Assembly: GCF_000189535.1 (NCBI RefSeq)
Contig: NC_015146.1
Location: 124,001-188,000 of the forward strand
Length of the DNA: 64,000 nucleotides
Reading direction: 5' to 3'
Source: Pseudarthrobacter phenanthrenivorans Sphe3
Lineage (GTDB): Bacteria > Actinomycetota > Actinomycetes > Actinomycetales > Micrococcaceae
Positions 26,431 through 34,701 of the stretch are shown in pieces. The notes under the pieces were generated by a model that was not told the DNA's origin, did not search any database, and was given only the letters and a program-made list of their open reading frames with translations. Position numbers and translations under genes: made by a program. The stretch's first letter is position 1; every line of letters begins with the position of its first letter.

Positions 26431-26454
26431 GTTCCAATTCCAAGGAACTGGAAC
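26431..26454. promoter_or_regulatory. Palindromic operator-like site between divergent genes
   Basis: GTTCCAATTCC (26431-26441) and GGAACTGGAAC (26444-26454) form a 24-bp palindrome with one mismatch. It lies in the divergent promoter interval, and its centre CCAATTCCAAGGAA also occurs at 25081-25094 beyond the other end of the YaaC-like gene. Confidence 0.5.
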
Positions 26455-26501
26455 GGACTACTCGCCCGGAGGGCCCTCCGTGGAACTGTCATCATTACTT
26501 G

Positions 26502-27485
26502 GTGACTAACTCCGTCCCCACTCTCCAGCAAGTCCTTGAGCGAGCACGAAATGCCGCGTATCAATACATGGCTATGGGGGAGACTTCCGGTTTGGACTGG
26601 GATGAAGAAACCACTACCAACATCATGCTCGTCGAAGTGCCCCCGCTGGTTCATGTCGTCCCTTTCACTAGGAATCAAGAGGGGGGTGATAAGCGACTGA
26701 AAGACGGCGGAGCGGGTGTGGGGGCTGACTGGTTATGGTGGTGGGTTGGCCACGACGGCACATCCTTCGGCATGCTTGTGCAAGCCAAGCGACTCAAGAA
26801 GGACAAGGAGCGATGGACCATCGACTTCGGATACAAGTCGGGAAAGCAGTGGGAAGATCTACACGCAACGGCGGATGTCCTCAACGTAGCGCCGAGCTAT
26901 GCGCTTTATCTTGGCTCCCCCGACTATCGGAAGCCTGTTGAGTGCGGTAGGAAGGACCATCCTTCTGACTTTGGGCAGTGTGACCGTTGCATCCGTAAGT
27001 CGGTTTCGTTTTACCCGTCGGTGTTGGCGGCCGACGGCGTAGGAGCAGAGCCCGGAGTTGCCTACAGGGAGTCCATTCCACTGGAGAGCATCGCGGATCC
27101 ACAAGCGGACACTGAGACCCCTCGTACGCAGGAATGGACTTACGGACTTACACCGGAATTGAAGGAATTCCTGACCACCGAAGCAGCCGGTGTTCCCCAA
27201 GCGGTGGCAAAACAGCTCGTGTCCAAGGCGCGGGAAAGGCGATCTTGGCAATTCGATCTTATGGAAAAGAACCTGACTGATCAGATCAGCGAGGATTATG
27301 TGTTCGAGTCGCTACCAGCAGACCAGGGACACCTTTCCGCTCCGTACTTTATTCAAATACTGCGGGGGTTGCGTCGAACTCCGCCGGGATATGTCCTCAA
27401 CGTTCTCAATGGGGACGCACCTACTGGACTCGACACAACCGCGTTGGCCGGATTAGTAGTCGTCCGTGCTGAGTCCTTCAACTGA
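26502..27485 (+). CDS. DUF6615-like protein
   Basis: A 327-residue protein. The segment GAGVGADWLWWWVGHDG.SFGMLVQAKRLKKDKERW matches what I know of DUF6615, in which an ADWE/ADWLWW stretch and a VQAKR strand suggest a nuclease-like fold (acidic residue then xxK). A Cys-rich patch CGRKDHPSDFGQCDRC resembles a metal knuckle. The GTG at 26502 is chosen because the upstream frame covers the palindrome; no strong ribosome site is visible. It is followed after 12 bp by the glycosylase-like gene. A DNA-acting defence role is plausible from the context only. Confidence 0.6.
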   Translation: MTNSVPTLQQVLERARNAAYQYMAMGETSGLDWDEETTTNIMLVEVPPLVHVVPFTRNQEGGDKRLKDGGAGVGADWLWWWVGHDGTSFGMLVQAKRLKKDKERWTIDFGYKSGKQWEDLHATADVLNVAPSYALYLGSPDYRKPVECGRKDHPSDFGQCDRCIRKSVSFYPSVLAADGVGAEPGVAYRESIPLESIADPQADTETPRTQEWTYGLTPELKEFLTTEAAGVPQAVAKQLVSKARERRSWQFDLMEKNLTDQISEDYVFESLPADQGHLSAPYFIQILRGLRRTPPGYVLNVLNGDAPTGLDTTALAGLVVVRAESFN

Positions 27486-27497
27486 GTCGTCTCACAA

Positions 27498-28058
27498 ATG
27501 GTAGATCGGTTGATTGGCCATCAGGAGAGCTTGCCGGACGGGCAGGGGGGACTGACGCTTGCCGATTTATGGCCTACTGAGCACGTTATTGCTGCCGTTG
27601 TCGGTCTAAACCCCGCGCCGAAGAGTGTCGAGGCGGGCCACTATTATCAAGGTCCGGCAGGGCGGCGTCAGCTGTTGCGGTTGGCTGAAGTCGGCCTGTT
27701 CGATCCGGCGGACGCGCCGTTCCTGGATGACGCTGCAGTGCAGTGTGGAATAGCCTTTACGGACATTGTGAAGGTTCCGTCCCTGGGGGAGAAGCAGGTG
27801 AAAGCCGAGCGAATTCGTGAGGGGTTGCCTTTGCTTGAGGCCTCCTTGGCGGCTCGCAAGGTTCCCTTGGTTATTGGGGTGTTCCGGCATCCGGTTCAGG
27901 CGCTGCTCGGCTTGAGGAAATCAAAGCCGGGCTTGCAGGAGAAGACGACGAGTTGGGGTGCACGTGTGTTTCGGATGCCTGGGCCGTACGCAAAGGCTGA
28001 TGAAGCAAAAAGGGTCTTGAGTGAATTGGACAAGGTGTTGCGTGAGGTCACGATCTAG
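27498..28058 (+). CDS. Uracil-DNA glycosylase superfamily protein (Mug/TDG-like)
   Basis: A 186-residue protein with the N-terminal active-site motif GLNPAPKSVEAGHYYQGPAGRR (GLNPAPKS at 36-43), close to the GINPG..S..GHHF pattern of mismatch-type uracil-DNA glycosylases, and a C-terminal VIGVFRHPVQALLG near 124-137 in the place of the DNA-intercalating motif. It would flip and excise a damaged or modified base. Being embedded among restriction-like genes, it may attack modified phage DNA, as recently described for other defence glycosylases, rather than serve housekeeping repair. The neighbour on its left begins 13 bp upstream. Confidence 0.65.
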   Translation: MVDRLIGHQESLPDGQGGLTLADLWPTEHVIAAVVGLNPAPKSVEAGHYYQGPAGRRQLLRLAEVGLFDPADAPFLDDAAVQCGIAFTDIVKVPSLGEKQVKAERIREGLPLLEASLAARKVPLVIGVFRHPVQALLGLRKSKPGLQEKTTSWGARVFRMPGPYAKADEAKRVLSELDKVLREVTI

Positions 28059-28165
28059 CCGACCGCTCCTTCGCTTTCCGCTTATGGCCGCCCGTCCAGG
28101 GCCATTTCACATCCCCTTGCTGGTGCCGTCCTCGCCCCACCGGGACACGTCCTAGTATCTGAATC

Positions 28166-29038
28166 ATGACCTTTACGTACACCTCCACGGAGTTGGCAGA
28201 AATCGCCGAGAGCATTCCGGCCCGCGCCCACGAGGCCGGCATTTTGTTCGTGCCTGGCGCAAAGGTTGAGGGTGAAAGCCACATAGCCCTCAGTGGCAGC
28301 GACCTCAATGTCGACGAAGCCGTCCGGGTGGCAGCCAAGGTCGGGGCGGTATTCATCAGCTCTAGTGCTTCCACCTTCGAAGTGCAGAACTACCTAGACG
28401 AGCTTGTCGATGACCAGGAAAATTTGTCCGCTCGGGCCAAGAATCTGATTGAAGCTGCTCGGCAGTACAACGGACAGCACCAAAGTGTGACGGTAATCTG
28501 GGCCGCCCAGGGGCTGCTTTATGAGTGGCACGCTGGCACTGATTGGCTGGTTCCCTTCCTCAATGAGCTACACGAAGCGGTTGAAGAGTCAGAGGAAGAA
28601 TCCAATGAAGCCCAGCGGGAACGCCTGACCGAGTACTACACGAATATCCAAACGGCGGCGACAGTTCTGGCTGAATCCCGCAAATACCGCGGCGAACAAG
28701 TGGGCAAGCGTCGGCACCTGATGGCAACTATCATCGCTGAAGCCGGAATGGACGAGATCGACGACATCACCTTGTCCCATCGGGTCATGCCCGAAGCTAA
28801 CAGGATCATAAGTGCCAAGGTTTACGAGTTCGAGCAAGACTTCCGAGCTCGCAAAGCGGAGATAGCCGAGGAACTTAGGAACTTCCCTGCCTGGCAAGCG
28901 GTTTACTCCAAAGCGGAGCGTACGGCTGTGGCCATGAAATTCCTGATCAAGAAAGCCGACGGCCATCGGCTGAGCACGGACTTGGCCGTCGAGATCAGCG
29001 ACGCTGCAGCGAACCCTGTCTACGTATCGCGCTACTGA
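28166..29038 (+). CDS. Hypothetical helical protein of the defence island
   Basis: A 290-residue protein without recognised domains. It is acidic and rich in Glu/Ala helices, with likely coiled-coil parts (EAVEESEEESNEAQRERL, KVYEFEQDFRARKAEIAEELRN). There is no signal peptide. It stands about 110 bp after the glycosylase-like gene in the same direction, so it may belong to the same transcription unit. I do not recognise the family. Confidence 0.65.
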   Translation: MTFTYTSTELAEIAESIPARAHEAGILFVPGAKVEGESHIALSGSDLNVDEAVRVAAKVGAVFISSSASTFEVQNYLDELVDDQENLSARAKNLIEAARQYNGQHQSVTVIWAAQGLLYEWHAGTDWLVPFLNELHEAVEESEEESNEAQRERLTEYYTNIQTAATVLAESRKYRGEQVGKRRHLMATIIAEAGMDEIDDITLSHRVMPEANRIISAKVYEFEQDFRARKAEIAEELRNFPAWQAVYSKAERTAVAMKFLIKKADGHRLSTDLAVEISDAAANPVYVSRY

Positions 29039-29106
29039 TTGCCCGCGCGGCCGCACAGTCTGCGGCCCACATTCCCGTGGTCTGAGAAGAGGGGCAAACC
29101 AAAATC

Positions 29107-29265
29107 TCAGAGGTCGTGACCTGAAAGGAACACTGCCAGTTCCTCGTCCGTGGGTGGTCTGACTTCGACCGGCACTATGGCTGCTGTGGGGAAGAGGTAG
29201 TCGTTTATGGACGTCTGACCATCAAGTTCATGGACTGACTCGGTCCCGTAGTTGTTCCACGTCAT
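29107..29265 (-). CDS. Small acidic hypothetical protein (52 aa)
   Basis: A short minus-strand gene missed by length cut-offs. The ATG at 29265 is preceded by AGGA at seven bases, and the frame encodes an acidic peptide beginning MTWNNYGTESVHELDGQ with a central INDYLFPTA and a C terminus ending FLSGHDL. Codon use looks coding. It is divergent from the DUF1643 gene; the interval 29266-29415 presumably holds both promoters. It may be a small regulator or antitoxin; no family recognised. Confidence 0.5.
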   Translation of the reverse strand: MTWNNYGTESVHELDGQTSINDYLFPTAAIVPVEVRPPTDEELAVFLSGHDL

Positions 29266-29415
29266 GCTCGATCCTAAACGGCCGACTCAGTGAAACCTGA
29301 CGGTTCCTTCCGAACGCCCCCCATTCGCTACTCTTGGGTGTTCGGAATTAGATCGTGACGACCATTTTCTGCTACCCAGCAGCACACCGTCGCGGGTGCA
29401 CAGAGAGACGAATGA

Positions 29416-29895
29416 ATGGGCCGCAGCACGGCACCCACAGGGTTCACGGCAATCTTGTTCAATCCTCCGTTGTCGACCGGCGCCAGAACCATCGCCCGGG
29501 TCACTCTCGCCGCTAAGCTGCTGGGGCACGAAGAGGCAACGATTGCGAATCTCTTTCCACTTGCAACCAAGAGCGTTCTTGAGGTCAACGCGATTGGGAA
29601 GGACTACGACCTGTGGCTTTCCGCCCGGGCTGAAATCGGTGAGCGCCTGGCGGTTAGCGGGGACATTCTGCTGGCTTATGGCTGCCAGGAGCCCGTTGGG
29701 GAAGTACGTGCTCATTTCAGGGCACAGATCGCATGGCTGCGTCAGGAGATCTGTATTTCCGACAGCAAGGTATGGTCAGTCAGCGACGAGCCCCGCCATC
29801 CGTCCAGATGGCAACGTCACACCGCCCGGGAATATCCCGGACTGCCGTTTAACGCGGCCCTGGAGTTGTCACTTCGGCAGCTTCCATCGGCGTGA
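29416..29895 (+). CDS. DUF1643-like protein
   Basis: A 159-residue protein whose N-terminal part (TAILFNPPLSTGARTIARVTLAAKLLGHEEATIANLFPLAT) follows the DUF1643 pattern of a strand ending in NPS/NPP followed by an R.......A...G....ANLF block. DUF1643 proteins are frequent beside restriction-modification genes but have no established activity. It lies 40 bp upstream of the XRE regulator in the same direction. The track of a long frame in another phase through this gene is a shadow. Confidence 0.65.
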   Translation: MGRSTAPTGFTAILFNPPLSTGARTIARVTLAAKLLGHEEATIANLFPLATKSVLEVNAIGKDYDLWLSARAEIGERLAVSGDILLAYGCQEPVGEVRAHFRAQIAWLRQEICISDSKVWSVSDEPRHPSRWQRHTAREYPGLPFNAALELSLRQLPSA

Positions 29896-29935
29896 TGAGT
29901 CGAAGGTCTCAAAGGGCGGGTGGCGTGTCGATTCG

Positions 29936-30235
29936 ATGCCCTTCGCATCAGCTCATAGCATAGGAGCTGTGCCACTCCTTCAAGACCAAGCCCCGGAATC
30001 GCCCCAAGAATGCGGTTCCACTCCCTCTGAAATCGCCACTATGGTGCGCCTGAATCGCGAGAGTCAAGGGCTTACCCAGCATCAGCTTGCGACCCGGATG
30101 GGGTCCACCCAGTCAGTGGTTGCCCGCTGGGAAAGAGGGGACCATGAAATTACCATGGCCAATCTGGCACGGATTGCCGATGCTCTAGGCGTTGTGTTCA
30201 CTGTCCGCTTCGGCACGAAGGATTCCCAGAAATGA
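29936..30235 (+). CDS. XRE-family transcriptional regulator (controller-type)
   Basis: A 99-residue protein with a C-terminal Cro/C1 HTH (MVRLNRESQGLTQHQLATRM..TQSVVARWERG, about 36-90). The stop overlaps the ATG of the first methyltransferase (ATGA), so it is the first gene of the modification operon and probably acts as a controller that times methyltransferase and nuclease expression. The ATG at 29936 is the best in-frame start after the DUF1643 gene; an internal ATG at 30041 would still include the complete HTH. Confidence 0.75.
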   Translation: MPFASAHSIGAVPLLQDQAPESPQECGSTPSEIATMVRLNRESQGLTQHQLATRMGSTQSVVARWERGDHEITMANLARIADALGVVFTVRFGTKDSQK

Positions 30236-32010
30236 GCCGAACGGTAACGGAGCCGTACAGGCAGGAAATCACTGGGGCGAAGGGTTCCATCTTCTACCGG
30301 GCACATAGCTACCACACCAAGGTCCCCCCTGAGGGGATCGCGCCTGTTATCGAGCACTACACGAACCCCGGCGACACAGTTTTGGACCCCTTCTGCGGGT
30401 CGGGGATGACCGGTGTTGCGGCCCTGCTGACTGGCCGCAAAGGGCTCCTTTCGGATTTGGCTCCCGCAGCTGTCCATATTGCTTCCGGGTACACAACGCC
30501 GAGTGATCCTGTAGCGCTGGCTGAGGCAGCACGCGATTTATTGGCTAGCCTCGCTGATCTGGAGCAGGAGCTCTACGGAACAAAGTGTTCACGTTGCGAG
30601 GGCGATGCTCGCATTGAATACACGGTCTGGTCTGACACTGTTGTCTGCCCAGGCTGCAGTCATGAGGTACTTTTCTGGGATGCCGCGCGGCAACCGGACG
30701 GGACCATTTCAAAGAACCTCGTTTGTCCCTTGTGTTCTTCCGGTTTCCGCAAGGGAGACGCGGAAATACTGCCGGGCGCTCCAGTCCTAGTCTCGGTGGC
30801 CTGTTTAGGGTGCAAGAGTCGGGAACAGCGGCCACTCACAGCGATAGAACGGGCCATTGCTCACTCCCCTCATCGAGGGGAGATCACCGACTGGTATCCC
30901 ACGGCACCGTTGGAGAGTTGGCGCGAGATGTGGCGCGGGCAGCACGGCAAGATGGGTATCGCCACAGCTGCTGACTTTTTTACTGATCGCAATCTGCGGG
31001 CCCTGGCTGCGGTGTGGAGGCTGGCCAGTGCTTCATCGGAGCGGACCGGTTTGCGGTTCGCCACGACCGCGATCGTGAACCGGGCATCCCGCAGGTATCA
31101 GTGGAATCCCAAGCGACCCACGAACGTGCTCTCGGGCACGCTGTACATCGCATCCATGACATACGAATTCAACGTCTTTTCGCTGCTTCGCAGAAAGCTC
31201 AGCGCCGTCGTCCAGCTGGCAAAAAAGGTGAGCGAGGCTCCAGGGCAATGCAGCGTCACCCAATCCTCTGCCACTGAGCTCAGGCATCTCCAAGACCAGA
31301 GCGTGGACTATGTTTTCACCGATCCTCCCTTTGGCGCCAACATCTATTACTCCGATGCCTCCTTCCTGTGGGAGTCCTGGCTGGACGACTTCACTGACAC
31401 GACGAATGAGGCAATCGTGTCGACTTCCTTGACCGCTGAGCACGGCGGAAAGAGTCTCAACGATTACGAGAAGCTGATGTCAGCCAGTTTCGGAGAAATC
31501 GCTAGGGTGCTTAAGCCTGGCGCTTGGGCGAGCGTCATGTTCCACAGCAGTGATGATGCCGTCTGGAGCAGTCTTGAACGCGCCATTGAGAGCGCCGACC
31601 TGACCCTTGAATCTGCTGTCGCCTTCGACAAGTCCCAGCCCAGTTTCAAGGGGGTGAAGCAAATGACGAATCAGGAACGGGTATCAAGCTTCGACCTTGT
31701 GTTGCACCTTCACTCCACAGTGGGTGGGGTTGCCAGACGACGGCAGTCGACCACCAAGGCAGTGGACGAGACAGAAGTGATAGATGCAATCAAAACCCAT
31801 CTTCAGACCGCTTCTCAACGACAGCGAACCACACCCTACCTCCATTCTTTCGTCATGAGGTTCCTGCTGGAGCGCGGTGCCTCCTTCGCCGGCTATTCCT
31901 ACGGACAAGTTGAGGTTCTCCTAACCAAGACCTTCCTGTTCGAAAAGGGCGCTTGGAGTCCCTTGCCGGCCGCCGACGCTTCACCCGATATCAAGCCTGA
32001 AGGAATCTAA
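30232..32010 (+). CDS. DNA methyltransferase with zinc-ribbon insert (first of a pair)
   Basis: A 592-residue amino-methyltransferase. Motif I is DPFCGSGMTG (52-61) and the catalytic motif IV is TDPPFG (362-367), the type that methylates adenine N6 or cytosine N4. Between them lies an unusually long insert of about 300 residues with cysteine pairs C118/C121, C138/C141, C164/C167 and C190/C193, that is two likely zinc ribbons, probably the target-recognition part. The start overlaps the XRE stop, and the stop overlaps the start of the second methyltransferase (TAATG). The two are about the same size and clearly related. Confidence 0.85.
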   Translation: MSRTVTEPYRQEITGAKGSIFYRAHSYHTKVPPEGIAPVIEHYTNPGDTVLDPFCGSGMTGVAALLTGRKGLLSDLAPAAVHIASGYTTPSDPVALAEAARDLLASLADLEQELYGTKCSRCEGDARIEYTVWSDTVVCPGCSHEVLFWDAARQPDGTISKNLVCPLCSSGFRKGDAEILPGAPVLVSVACLGCKSREQRPLTAIERAIAHSPHRGEITDWYPTAPLESWREMWRGQHGKMGIATAADFFTDRNLRALAAVWRLASASSERTGLRFATTAIVNRASRRYQWNPKRPTNVLSGTLYIASMTYEFNVFSLLRRKLSAVVQLAKKVSEAPGQCSVTQSSATELRHLQDQSVDYVFTDPPFGANIYYSDASFLWESWLDDFTDTTNEAIVSTSLTAEHGGKSLNDYEKLMSASFGEIARVLKPGAWASVMFHSSDDAVWSSLERAIESADLTLESAVAFDKSQPSFKGVKQMTNQERVSSFDLVLHLHSTVGGVARRRQSTTKAVDETEVIDAIKTHLQTASQRQRTTPYLHSFVMRFLLERGASFAGYSYGQVEVLLTKTFLFEKGAWSPLPAADASPDIKPEGI

Positions 32011-33845
32011 TGACCCTCACTGCCAACATCACTGAGCTGGACATGGATCCACGGCTTAAGGAAATACTCCGCGAAACAGGGGGCCCTGCCCGGCGACCCA
32101 TCCCAACGGATACCTCCTCTTCGAAGGGCAGCAGCGCCTACCAAGTGCACACCTACCCGACGAAAGTACCGCCGGGGGCCATTGAACCTTTCATTCTGGC
32201 CAGCAGTGAGCCCGACAGTGTCGTGCTCGATCCCTTCTGTGGATCCGGCATGACCGGACTAGCCGCACTCAACACAGGACGGCGAGCTCTGCTGTCGGAC
32301 CTTGCTCCGGGTGCAGTTCACCTGGCCCACAATCACAGCCACCCGGTACCCCCGACAGTCATCGCCGCAGCCATGACCTCACTAACCACGGCCATGACAC
32401 CCACAGAAGTGGCGCTCTACGCATCGAACTGCCCCACCTGCGGCCGCTTGGAGCGTCTGCGGCACCAGGTATGGACGGACGTGCATACCTGCACACAATG
32501 CTCAGAACCCATCCGCGTCTGGGACCAAAAAACTGAAAGCGGCAGCAGCTCCCGCACCCTCACCTGCGGAAAATGCGGCAATGAACAGACCCGGTCAGGT
32601 CTTAGTGGTGTGCCCACACAACCTGCAGAAAAAGCCGTTGCCTGCGGTTCTTGCCGCAAGCTCCAAAGAGGGCCGGCGGATGAGCATGACCTCACCTTGC
32701 TTGCCACCATTGCCCAGCGGCCTGTGACCCATTGGGTTCCCAAAGTTCCGCTGGGCCCGGACCGGGAGATGTACCGACGCTCAGCCCTTCATCTGCGCAA
32801 TGTCACTCAGGTGGCTGATTTCTGGAATCACCGGAGCCAACTCGCGCTCAGCGAGTTGTGGCACTACATCACCACCAAAGCGGACCAGAAAGTCCAGTCC
32901 GCCCTGAAGTTCGCCTTCACCAACACGGCGTGGCATGCAACGCGTATGCGGCGCTACAACGCCTTTGGCGGCCAACGTCCACTCACCGGCACCCTGTACA
33001 TCCCACAGCTGATCGCAGAGGGCAACGTCTTCGAAATCTTCCGCCACCAAGTTGCGCAGGTAAGTCGCTTTTATTCGACCCATCCCGCTTTGCAGGACTT
33101 GGAAGGCGGAGTCGACCGCTCTTTCGCTCGCCAATCGTCGGCGACAGATCTGTCGTGGCTCCCAAGTTCAAGCATCGACTATGTCTTTACCGACCCGCCC
33201 TTTGGAGCGAACCTGTTCTATGGCGATTGCAATGTCGTCTGGGAATCCTGGCTTGGTGACGTCACAGATCTCACCGAGGAGATTGTCGTTAACAAGTCGC
33301 TTCCCTCGACTGCGGGCGGGAAGTCCCTCGATGACTACGAGAAGCTGCTTTCCGGCGCATTCTCAGAAGTTCGCCGCGTGCTTGCGCCAGGGGCTCGGGC
33401 AAGCGTTGTTTTCCATAACGCCGATGACAAAGTGTGGTCGGCCCTGCTCGCAGCCACCGACCATGCCGGACTCGTTCAAACCGACGTGAGCGTCCTGGAC
33501 AAGATGCAACGCTCGATGAAGGGCTATAAGGGCCGCAGCGGAGCAGAGCTTGTACCGTTCTTTGACCTTGTCATCACTTTTACGGCCGGCGCTAAAGGAG
33601 ACGTGCAGAATCTCAACGGAGCCGGCGAAATCGCACTGGAGGCCATCCGCCGCCACCTAGCCACTCTGCCCCAGGGCGACAAGAACGAAGTGACCCATCA
33701 GCGCAGCCTCGAATACCTTTACTCACTGTCAATCGGGGCCGTCATTGCCAATGGTGCAAAGCCCACGGGGTTGTCTTTTAAGGCTCTCGAAGAACTGCTG
33801 AATTCAAACTTGGCGAACAAAGACAGGCACTATTACCTGAGCTAA
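32010..33845 (+). CDS. DNA methyltransferase with zinc-ribbon insert (second of a pair)
   Basis: A 611-residue paralogue of the upstream enzyme with motif I DPFCGSGMTG (74-83), a cysteine-rich insert (CPTCGRLERL, CTQCSEP, CGKCGNEQ, CGSCRKL) and TDPPFG near residue 395. Two methyltransferases are expected where the recognition sequence is asymmetric, one for each strand, as in the LlaJI type of McrBC-like restriction systems; that parallel is from general knowledge. After its stop there is a 12-bp terminator-like hairpin before the nuclease genes. Confidence 0.85.
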   Translation: MTLTANITELDMDPRLKEILRETGGPARRPIPTDTSSSKGSSAYQVHTYPTKVPPGAIEPFILASSEPDSVVLDPFCGSGMTGLAALNTGRRALLSDLAPGAVHLAHNHSHPVPPTVIAAAMTSLTTAMTPTEVALYASNCPTCGRLERLRHQVWTDVHTCTQCSEPIRVWDQKTESGSSSRTLTCGKCGNEQTRSGLSGVPTQPAEKAVACGSCRKLQRGPADEHDLTLLATIAQRPVTHWVPKVPLGPDREMYRRSALHLRNVTQVADFWNHRSQLALSELWHYITTKADQKVQSALKFAFTNTAWHATRMRRYNAFGGQRPLTGTLYIPQLIAEGNVFEIFRHQVAQVSRFYSTHPALQDLEGGVDRSFARQSSATDLSWLPSSSIDYVFTDPPFGANLFYGDCNVVWESWLGDVTDLTEEIVVNKSLPSTAGGKSLDDYEKLLSGAFSEVRRVLAPGARASVVFHNADDKVWSALLAATDHAGLVQTDVSVLDKMQRSMKGYKGRSGAELVPFFDLVITFTAGAKGDVQNLNGAGEIALEAIRRHLATLPQGDKNEVTHQRSLEYLYSLSIGAVIANGAKPTGLSFKALEELLNSNLANKDRHYYLS

Positions 33846-33853
33846 AGGCTCTC

Positions 33854-33886
33854 GCCCAGTCGACGCAGTTTCTCCGTCGACTGGGC
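33854..33886 (+). terminator. Hairpin between methyltransferase and restriction genes
   Basis: A perfect 12-bp stem GCCCAGTCGACG (33854-33865)/CGTCGACTGGGC (33875-33886) with a 9-nt loop, 8 bp after the second methyltransferase stop. It probably ends or attenuates the modification transcript. Confidence 0.7.
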
Positions 33887-33906
33887 ATATCTGTACTGTA
33901 TGCAAC

Positions 33907-34701
33907 GTGAGCGCGCTTGATGTAGTTCTGGAGAAATTCAGCGAGACAGGGTGGGGTGTTGCCGCGCGCGAAAGCGTCAGCGGTGGCCGCAGCGTCAACC
34001 CTTCACGTGTCGATCTTGTCCGAGGTAAGCAGCGCTTTCTGCTGCTCGCCTATGCCTGGAAGATCACCCACGAAGGCAAAGGCCGGACGGGCATGAATTA
34101 CCGGATCCAGACAACCCGCTCTCACGAAGGCGATCTGCTCCATGAGGAAGGCCGGCAAACCGTTGGGTTTGGTGTAGACGCCGACCGCGAAGTCATTGCG
34201 GCCTTTGACGGCTGGACGAAGCGCGCCACCGGCAGCTCATCGAGTGTCCACATCGACAGGGCGACCCTAGACAAAGCTGCAGCTGACGGATTCGCCGTTG
34301 AAGAACCTCACTGGGACAGCCGGGCAGCGGCACGATATTCCGACGCTCACCTGTTGCTGCCGTGGATCTCCGACCAACAAGCGGCTCGTACTGCCGCCGT
34401 TCAACCCCTCGAGTACGTAATTTCGGACGACGAGGCAACTGTTGTGGCCGACCTGTGGAATTCCGCACCCGCCGCGTGGCTTCGACAGAACGACCGTCTT
34501 GTCCTGGCCAACCGGGAGGGCAATGACCTGCTGGATACGGCGATCTGGCGGATTACCGATCTCAAGGTGAAGACGGTTACCAAGGAAGGGCGCAACCCCC
34601 GTCGAAACGTGACCTTCACCTGTCGGCGCTATGGCCGCGTCACCACCGTCCATAAGGCCACTTTTCTAGCTGGCCTGACTAAGAGGGAGCCCACGCCATG
34701 A
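33907..34701 (+). CDS. Restriction-module protein of unrecognised family (probable specificity/sensor subunit)
   Basis: A 264-residue soluble protein. Around residues 60-125 it reads NYRIQTTRSHEGDLLHEEGRQTVGFGVD..REVIAAFDGW and SSSSVHIDRATLDKAAADG, a pattern I have seen in proteins next to McrBC-type genes but cannot name. The C-terminal part has no clear motif. Its GTG start follows the terminator-like hairpin and its stop overlaps the McrB-like ATG (ATGA), so it is encoded with the ATPase and nuclease. A DNA-recognition role is inferred from its position. Confidence 0.5.
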   Translation: MSALDVVLEKFSETGWGVAARESVSGGRSVNPSRVDLVRGKQRFLLLAYAWKITHEGKGRTGMNYRIQTTRSHEGDLLHEEGRQTVGFGVDADREVIAAFDGWTKRATGSSSSVHIDRATLDKAAADGFAVEEPHWDSRAAARYSDAHLLLPWISDQQAARTAAVQPLEYVISDDEATVVADLWNSAPAAWLRQNDRLVLANREGNDLLDTAIWRITDLKVKTVTKEGRNPRRNVTFTCRRYGRVTTVHKATFLAGLTKREPTP

